64,000 nt of DNA from the NCBI RefSeq assembly GCF_947172395.1, contig NC_069100.1, forward strand, positions 6,045,989 to 6,109,988, read 5' to 3'. This document shows, piece after piece, positions 56,673-64,000 of this stretch. The notes under the pieces were generated by a model that worked only from the letters and a program-made list of their open reading frames with translations, ran no database searches and was not told where the DNA came from. Source of the stretch: Bicyclus anynana. Lineage: Eukaryota > Arthropoda > Insecta > Lepidoptera > Nymphalidae. The position numbers were made by a program, and so were the translations under genes. Numbering within the stretch: the stretch's first letter is position 1; each line of letters starts with the position of its first letter.

Positions 56673-57043
56673 GACGACGCGGCCTTACGGCTAGGAAGAT
56701 CCGCGGAAGGCCGGAACGCGGGTCCGGATTCCGCCCGAGCGCCCCGAGAGACGCACGAGCATCGACCAGGCCCGGCACCGGCCGCATCCGCTTCCCGTCC
56801 AAACCCGACACGCCCCGGTCCTCAGAGCCAATCCTTATTCCGAAGTTACGGATCCAATTTGCCGACTTCCCTTACCTACATTATTCTATCGACTAGAGGC
56901 TCTTCACCTTGGAGACCTGCTGCGGATATGGGTACGAACCGGCGCGACATCTCCACGTACATCCCTCACCTGAATTTTCAAGGTCCGCAGAGAGTATCCG
57001 GACACCGCCGCAAATGCGGTGCTCTTCGCGTTCCGAACCATAT
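56673..57043 (-). rRNA. 28S rRNA gene, distal segment (minus strand)
   Basis: On the minus strand: ACCTTGAAAATTCAGGTGAG, AGCCTCTAGTCGATAGAATA, GGTAAGGGAAGTCGGCAAAT and GGCTCTGAGGACCGGGGCGT, i.e. 28S core continuing into the D8 expansion. It stops at CGCGTCGTC and is joined to TGTCCCTATC. The several hundred bases that normally lie between D8 and the R1 site are absent. Confidence 0.88.
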
Positions 57044-58309
57044 ACTGATCGAGGCTGACTCCAGACGGGCGATCGAGTTGGCTGCGGCCGACTCCATCGC
57101 CCTCTTTGAGGACTGGGCACAACGGAACCGTCTCTCGTTCGCACCGCACAAATCCCAAATGGTGACGCTCAGAGGGAAGCTCCAGCGGGCTCCAGTAATC
57201 AAACTTGGCGGCGCGTCGATCAAGTCTGTGCGGCATACCGTTGTACTTGGCGTAACGATCGACTCAAGTCTGTCCTTCGCTGAGCATGCGCGATCGGTCG
57301 GAGAGCGCGCTGCGAACTGCTTCGGCAAGATTTCGCGGGTATCTACCACCTCATGGGGTGTTAGGTACCCTGCGCTGCGGATCCTCTACTACGGCACCTT
57401 TGTAGCGACGGTCGTGTATGCTGCGGCGTGTTGGGCTCAGAGGGCAACGCTCTACGTCGTTCGGACGACCCTTATCAGGGCCCAAAGGCCGGCCTTGGTT
57501 CTTCTGACCAAGGCTTACCGCTCGAACAGCGCCGCTGCGCTCGCCGTTCTGGCGGGCGTGTTGCCGGCAGATCTCGAGGTGATCCGTGCTGCCAGGCTGG
57601 ATGCGGCGCGTAGTACCGCGGCCAAAGGGGAGTGGAGCAGGCGTAAGCTAGAAATCGGGTCGGCCATGACCCGCGAGTGGCAGGAGCGATGGGCGAATGA
57701 GACGAAGGGAAGTGAACTACGTCGATTTTTCCCGGACGTGGCTGGCCGACTCAGGGCGACCTGGGTCGCGCCGGACTATGAGACCTCGCAGGTCCTGACG
57801 GGTCACGGCTGCTTCCGGAAGCGCCTGCGTGATATGTGCCTCAGCGAGACTGGCGACTGTGTGTGTGGGCTGGCGGAGGAAGACCTCCACCATGTCCTGT
57901 GGGAATGCGGCGAGTACGAGGACCTCCGGAGTGCAATGTTGGAAGGGATCGTCAGAGAAGAGGCGGGACCGGTGTAATACCAGGATCTTGTTAGCTCGGC
58001 GGTCAACTTCGGCAAGCTACGGGAGTTCGCGCATCGGTGGCACGCGAGGCGGAGCGCTCTGGACCGTTGACCACCGGTCGAAGGTGATGCATGGACCGCG
58101 GCGGGCAAGCGGATCTCAACGTCGTGTGTCGTCCAGCCCCAGAAGGGGGAGAGTGAGTATCAAGGGACAAGGAGCGAAAAGAGAAAATAACTTGTAGGGA
58201 GTCAAGAAGGCGTCCCGGGAACACGCAAAGAGCAAGTACCGGGTTCGCCCTCCCTCGATTCGGCCCAAATTACCGAGAGGTTGAAAGGGCCATGGGAGGT
58301 GGTGGGTTG
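57044..58309 (+). mobile_element. R1 subfamily A, 5'-truncated, antisense in 28S at a non-canonical site
   Basis: Begins inside the RT domain (LIEADSRRAIELAAADSIAL) and runs to the normal R1-A 3' end. A 13-bp duplication, TTCCGAACCATAT, flanks it (57031-57043 and 58310-58322). The ORF2 frame stops early at GPV* (57976) where the intact copy has a Tyr codon, so it is dead. The site is in the D7 region, not the R1 target, and the element is opposite to 28S transcription. Confidence 0.9.
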
Positions 58310-59754
58310 TTCCGAACCATATCTCCCTTCTATAGGATTCCATGGATCCAGTCCTCCAGGGCCTCGCTGGAGTATTTGCTACTACCACCAAGATCTGCAC
58401 CGACGGAGGCTCCAAGCGGGCTCACGCCCAGACCCTTCTGCGCTCTCCGCCGCGCACGTCCTACTCGTTACGGCATAATGACGCGCGTCCGAGGAGCGCG
58501 CGTCCCACTTGCCCGTAACGGTATTGTATAGGCAAAACGCTTCAGCGCCATCCATTTTCAGGGCTGGTTGCTTCGGCAGGTGAGTCGTTGCACACTCCTT
58601 AGCGGATTCCGACTTCCATGGCCACCGTCCTGCTGTCATGAGCGACCAACGCCTTTCATGGTGTCCCATGAGCGTTTTTTAGGCGCCTTAACACTACGTT
58701 TGGTTCATCCCACAGCGCCAGTTCTGCTTACCAAAATTGGCCCACTTGGCACCGTCATCAGATCTCCGGCTTCATCGTTCGAGTAAGCCGGAGCTCTCAC
58801 CCATTTAAAGTTTGAGAATAGGTTGAGGTCGTTTCGGCCCCAATGCCTCTAATCATTCGCTTTACCGGATGGGACTGTCGCTGTCGACGCCAGCTATCCT
58901 GAGGGAAACTTCGGACGGAACCAGCTACTAGATGGTTCGATTAGTCTTTCGCCCCTATACCCAGTTCCGACGATCGATTTGCACGTCAGAATCGCTACGG
59001 TCCTCCATCAGGGTTTCCCCTGACTTCGACCTGACCAGGCATAGTTCACCATCTTTCGGGTCCCAGCATCTGTGCTCGGAGCGCGCCTGCATTCACGGAT
59101 TGGAAACGAGACGCCTCGGGAGTGCGGGAGGCCGACCGGGACCGGCGCTCCATCCTCCCTACGTTCACTTTCGTTGCGCCTTTCAGTTTTGTGACAAAGA
59201 CAACTCAATGACTCGCACACATGCTAGACTCCTTGGTCCGTGTTTCAAGACGGGTCCTGCGAGTGCCCGAAAATGACTCATCGCAGACTGAGACGCGCAC
59301 GGTCCGAGACGTCACGGCTGCGACAGCAGCGGCGCCGCGTCGCGGTCCGCGCTCAGGCAGGACCGCGACCTTCAGTGTGTACGGCGCGAGCTTGCGTCGG
59401 GCCGGACGCGCGCGAGGCGCGTGCGCGGTTCACTTCTATACCGTCCGACAGCCGGCCGGCCACCGTCGCGGTCCAGCGGAGGGCGCGAGCCCGCCGCTGG
59501 GCGAATCGGACGGCGCTCAAGCCGACGTCGAACGGGTCGCGATGCATTACTGAGAGAGAAGTGCACGACGCCGACGGTACTGGACGGACGCGACCCGTGC
59601 CGCGCCGCGGCACCCGCGAGGGGGCACGCGCGCGACATCGAGGCGCGCGTCCGCGCGCCGTCGGATGTCGATGAATCTCTCCGTTCGTTCATTCGAGTTT
59701 CGCAGGTTTACCCCTGAACGGTTTCACGTACTCTTGAACTCTCTCTTCAAAGTT

Positions 59755-59796
<42 letters not shown>

Positions 59797-60141
59797 GCGG
59801 TAATATTTAGCCTTAGATGGAGTTTACCACCCACTTAGGGCTGCACTCTCAAGCAACCCGACTCTGAGGAGCGTCCCTCTCGCCGCCTCGCTCCGTCGCT
59901 ACGGGCCTGGCACCCTCTACGGGAAAGCGGCCCCGTTCAAGACGAACTTTGACGGGAGCGGCGACGGCGAGATAGCGGAACCTCCCGAACACCACATCTC
60001 CCGCGACCGTTAAAGCCGCGCGATTCAGTGCTGGGCTGATTCGCGTTCGCTCGCCGCTACTAACGAAATCCTGGTTAGTTTCTTTTCCTCCGCTTACTAA
60101 TATGCTTAAATTCGGCGGGTGATCCTCCCTGATCTGAGGCC
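58310..60141 (-). rRNA. 28S rRNA gene, 5' part (minus strand)
   Basis: The 5' end near 60141 reads GACCTCAGATCAGGGAGGAT..CCGCCGAATTTAAGCATATT on the minus strand, the standard start after ITS2. It passes through the GC-rich D2 region (about 59280-59700) to AAATACTCCAGCGAGGCCCT near 58370. The + strand frames in it are incidental. With the R1 insertion and the missing distal half, this 28S copy cannot give a complete rRNA. Confidence 0.93.
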
Positions 60142-60540
60142 AACGATAAAAGTGGAGGCAGACGCGATATCCGTCGGCTCGACGGCGCCGTTCGCGCACG
60201 CGAGCGCGCTCCCCCGCCGCGAGGCGAGAGGGGCGCGCCGCGAGAGCGCACGGCGCCGCCGCGCGAGTCCGGACGTCGAGTCCGCCTACGCGTGCGCGTC
60301 AGCGGCACGCACGTACACGTGCGCGCGTACGTCGCCACAGATTCACCGTAAACGGAAGGGTCGGTGGGACGAGCGCGCACGGACGCACGCACACGCACAC
60401 ACGTGTGATATTTTTGAGCGGACCTGCGGAGCGCGTGCGCCGCCGCCGATCGAGAGACACTCTCGTCGAACGGCGCACGCACGCACTGCACCGGACGCGC
60501 CACGTGTCGCACTGTGTGGACAGTGTGGTGTGTGTATTTA
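60142..60540 (-). other. ITS2
   Basis: GC-rich spacer with CACACG-type simple sequence between 28S and 5.8S. The boundary is set by the conserved ends of the flanking rRNAs. Confidence 0.85.
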
Positions 60541-60706
60541 TGCAGCCGGCCCTCAGACAGGAGTGGTCCTGGATGTTTCTCCACGGACCGAAATGTACGT
60601 TCGAAATGTCGATGTTCAAATGTGTCCTGCAGTTCACACTATGACGCGCAGTTAACTGCGTTCTTCATCGACCCGCGAGCCAAGTGATCCACCGTCCAGG
60701 GTAATG
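60541..60706 (-). rRNA. 5.8S rRNA
   Basis: On the minus strand: TACCCTGGACGGTGGATCAC, GGGTCGATGAAGAACGCAGT, TGTGAACTGCAGGACACATT and AACATCGACATTTCGAACGT are the universal 5.8S blocks. Ends are accurate to a few bases. No 2S rRNA split is seen, which argues against a dipteran. Confidence 0.95.
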
Positions 60707-60872
60707 GTTTTCATTTTCTCGTTTTTTGTTGTGCACATGCGTTGTCGTTTTGTTGGGTGGTACGAGTGAGCGAGTGAGTGAGTGAGTGAGTGAGTGAGTG
60801 AGTGAGGTTAGATCGGTGCGTCTCTGACAACACGAGCACGCGCAAACGCAAACATGTGCGTACGCGGTACGT
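60707..60872 (-). other. ITS1 with GAGT microsatellite
   Basis: A short ITS1 of about 166 bp holding about ten GAGT repeats (about 60765-60804). Confidence 0.85.
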
Positions 60873-60894
60873 TAATGATCCTTCCGCAGGTTCC

Positions 60895-60930
<36 letters not shown>

Positions 60931-61014
60931 AATGATCAAGTTTGGTCAACTTCCCAGCAACGCCGACGGCCGTGAAGCCACCGCGTGTCGGTCCGAAGAC
61001 CTCACTAAATCATT

Positions 61015-61064
<50 letters not shown>

Positions 61065-61529
61065 TCGCGGGCTTATGACCCGCGATTACTAGGAATTCCT
61101 CGTTTATGGGGGATAATTGCAAACCCCAATCCCCAGCACGAAGGAGTTTCAACGGGTTGCCCGGGCCTCTAGGCCAGGGAGAACATGCTGATTCCTTCAG
61201 TGTAGCGCGCGTGCGGCCCAGGACATCTAAGGGCATCACAGACCTGTTATTGCTCAATCTCGTGCGCCTCGAAGACGCCGGTCCCTCTAAGAAGAACTTT
61301 AATACGCCGCCAGTGAGTTGCGCGACCGGAGTCGCGCACACCTAAATGACGACGCCTATTTAGCAGGCTAGAGTCTCGTTCGTTACCGGAATTAACCAGA
61401 CAAATCGCTCCACCAACTAAGAACGGCCATGCACCACCACCCACCGAATCAAGAAAGAGCTGTTAATCTGTCAATCCTTCCGGTGTCCGGGCCTGGTGAG
61501 ATTTCCCGTGTTGAGTCAAATTAAGCCGC

Positions 61530-61578
<49 letters not shown>

Positions 61579-62774
61579 TTTGCAACCATACTCCCCCCGG
61601 AGTCCAAAATCTTTGGTTTCCCGGAAGCTGCCCGCCGAGCCATTGTAGTAACGTCGGCGGATCGCTAGATGACATATTTACGGTTAGAACTAGGGCGGTA
61701 TCTAATCGCCTTCGAACCTCTAACTTTCGTTCTTGATTGATGAAAACACCTTTGGCAAATGCTTTCGCTGATGTTCGTCTTGCGACGATCCAAGAATTTC
61801 ACCTCTAACGTCGCAATACGAATGCCCCCAGTTATCCCTATTAATCATTACCTCGGAGTTCTGAAAACCAACAAAATAGAACCGAGATCATATTCTATTA
61901 TTCCATGCACGAAATATTCAAGCGGCATTTTGAGCCCGCTTTGAGCACTCTAATTTGTTCAAAGTAAAATTGTCGGCCCATCTCGACACTCAACGAAGAG
62001 CACCGCGATAGGATTTTGATATTGAACCGTCGCGTTAACGACGGCTCACCGACGATATGCTCCGCAGACGTGTCAGTATCACCGCGGATGCGGTGCACCG
62101 ACAGCGCGGCGCACAAATGCAACTACGAGCTTTTTAACCGCAACAATTTTAGTATACGCTATTGGAGCTGGAATTACCGCGGCTGCTGGCACCAGACTTG
62201 CCCTCCAATTGTTCCTCGTTAAAATATTTAAAGTGTACTCATTCCGATTACGAGGCCTCGTAAGAGTCCCGTATCGTTATTTTTCGTCACTACCTCCCCG
62301 TGCCGGGAGTGGGTAATTTGCGCGCCTGCTGCCTTCCTTGGATGTGGTAGCCGTTTCTCAGGCTCCCTCTCCGGAATCGAACCCTGATTCCCCGTTACCC
62401 GTGACAACCATGGTAGTCGCAGAAACTACCATCGAAAGTTGATAAGGCAGACATTTGAAAGATGCGTCGCCGGTACTGGACCGTGCGATCGGCAAAAGTT
62501 ATCCAGATTCATCAAAATTAACGACTTCGGACGCGAGGCCCTCCGTCGATTGGTTTTGATCTAATAAAAGCACTCGTCCCATCACTGGTCAGAGTTCTGA
62601 TTGCATGTATTAGCTCTAGAATTACCACAGTTATCCAAGTAACCGAGTAAGATCTAAGGAACCAAAACTGATATATTGAGCCATTCGCGGTATCGCCTTA
62701 ATACGGCTTGCACTGAGACATGCATGGCTTAATCTTTGAGACAAGCATATAACTACTGGCAGGATCAACCAGGG
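60873..62774 (-). rRNA. 18S rRNA, complete
   Basis: The 3' end is CCTGCGGAAGGATCATTA (minus strand, at 60873) and the 5' end CCTGGTTGATCCTGCC (near 62774), about 1.9 kb as usual for insects. Interior landmarks such as GTACACACCGCCCGTCGCTA and GGTGCCAGCAGCCGCGGTAA-like text (complement of TTACCGCGGCTGCTGGCACC) are present, and no insertion is seen. Confidence 0.96.
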
Positions 62775-63922
62775 AGCAGATATCGATATATCATCTAAGC
62801 TCTCTTCCCCCCGCCACACGACCCACAAACACACACCCACACTTCGTCCCCAACCCGGAAGCTCGACGGACACACGTCGCACGCGACAGGCGGGGGAGTG
62901 GGTGGTGGTGTGCGTGCGTGGCAGAGGGCCTCTGAAGCACGTGATCGCGCCACGGCTCCGGCGAACGGAGCGCGGCGCGGTGCCCGACATTGTGCAAGAA
63001 GAGCGTACACGACGCAATCTCACAGGACACGTCCTCCGACCGCACAGAAAAGTATGCCATTAGACACTCTCGCAGTGCTGTCGTCGGGTCCCAAAGAAAC
63101 TTGAACGTTCTATGAACGAGACGTACATACCACACACGGCGCTCCACTGCTAGAGTGAAGCCGTAAGTGTTTTAACAGTGACTCTGCGGAAAACCACACG
63201 TGGGTCGTCGCCCGGAGTGTGAGAGACCGTCATCCAGACTCACTGATTGCTCAATCAAGTTGGGAGTACACATTGTTCCAGGGCGACACACGATGCCGCC
63301 CCGCACACAGTAAATCAAGCTACCGACACCGTGGTTTGTGAATTTCTCGCCGTACGACGATTATACATACTACACGGGGTGTGGAAAAGCGTCAAACGCG
63401 ATTCCGTCGGTTGCAACGCCGTTGTTTTTTTTTGTTTTTGAACGTACGCGCGCGCGCACACGCACCACGTTGTATATTCGTATATATACATACGTACACA
63501 CACATATAAATTAATATATTGACATGTACGTACGTACGTATATATTCAAACATATCGCAAAACACAATAACACGCGCGCACGCGCACACGCACAACACGC
63601 GCCGTGTCACGTCGACACCCGAGAAGAAAAGCGAGCGCCACCAGACTCTCACACAATCACCTCAAACGTCGACGCGCCACGACCCTGTCATAGTAGTAAA
63701 CGCGCTGACGGCGCAATCTGTGTACATGTGTATGTGTTATTTTGAACGAATCAAAAAATCGAGCCGTTCGTTTATTGTGTGTCCCGAAAACGGGCCGGAA
63801 AAACATTTTCGACTACGAAAATGACTCGGAGGGGGGGGGGGGGGGGGGGGGGGGGTTTTTGGGGTTTGGCGGATGGCGAGGTGTTTCGTGAACAACTTTT
63901 TCTACACTTTCTACTCGACTAG

Positions 63923-63992
<70 letters not shown>

Positions 63993-64000
63993 GGGTATTT
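62775..64000 (-). other. rDNA external transcribed spacer / intergenic spacer
   Basis: Upstream of 18S in the direction of transcription. It has CACACA/CGCGCA-rich and CGTACGTA-type tracts (63450-63600), a run of about 27 G (63829-63855) and a (GTT)n tract of about 70 bp (63920-63990) at the window edge. No gene is present. The Pol I promoter cannot be placed from sequence alone. Confidence 0.75.

Noticed and set aside
58322..63800. Many open frames of 60-180 codons on both strands
   Set aside because: They lie in 18S, 5.8S, 28S and spacer DNA; GC-rich D regions and spacers give long frames by chance.

Overview
The window is nuclear DNA from an insect, almost certainly a moth or butterfly. 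Evidence: short AT-rich introns, two-codon first coding exons typical of insect cuticle genes, an insect-type 18S/5.8S/28S unit without a dipteran 2S, R1 non-LTR elements in 28S, and many lepidopteran-style non-autonomous Helitrons whose minus-strand ends start CTAGCGGACGCCCGCGACTT. I cannot name the species.

Left part (1-26.3 kb): ordinary chromosomal DNA. It carries three secreted-protein genes with exon structures that can be read directly: a small unknown secreted protein (+, 869-3056), a secreted protein with EYGPP motifs (-, 6055-9570) whose last exon sits in a 115-bp tandem array, and a pro-resilin-like cuticular protein (-, 12414-19082). Introns and spacers are filled with tRNA-derived SINEs, Helitrons (one inside another), a hAT-type MITE with an exact 8-bp target duplication, and 5'-truncated LINEs.

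Middle part (26.3-45.6 kb): a + strand 28S rRNA fragment of about 260 bp blown apart by insertions. A BEL/Pao element on the minus strand (BEL2, 5-bp duplication AAGAG) sits in 28S; a second BEL/Pao element (BEL1, + strand) sits in BEL2's 3' non-coding region; a Helitron sits in the BEL1 pol gene. A further LINE sits in the same 28S fragment 15 bp upstream of the R1 site.

Right part (45.6-58.3 kb): four R1 elements in series from the canonical R1 target: a deletion derivative, an apparently intact 5.2-kb R1, a deleted R1 of a second subfamily with an in-frame ORF1/ORF2 fusion, and a copy with a 5' inversion of the twin-priming type. This array ends in a perfect 28-bp palindrome of the R1 target, where 28S switches to the minus strand.

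Right end (56.7-64 kb): a minus-strand rDNA unit read as 18S (complete), ITS1, 5.8S, ITS2 and the 5' part of 28S, with a truncated antisense R1 at a non-canonical site flanked by a 13-bp duplication. The window therefore looks like the junction between a chromosome arm and an rDNA locus, with inverted and heavily invaded rDNA at the edge. No new gene system such as a defence island is seen; the unusual content is the insertion architecture and two unrecognised secreted-protein genes.
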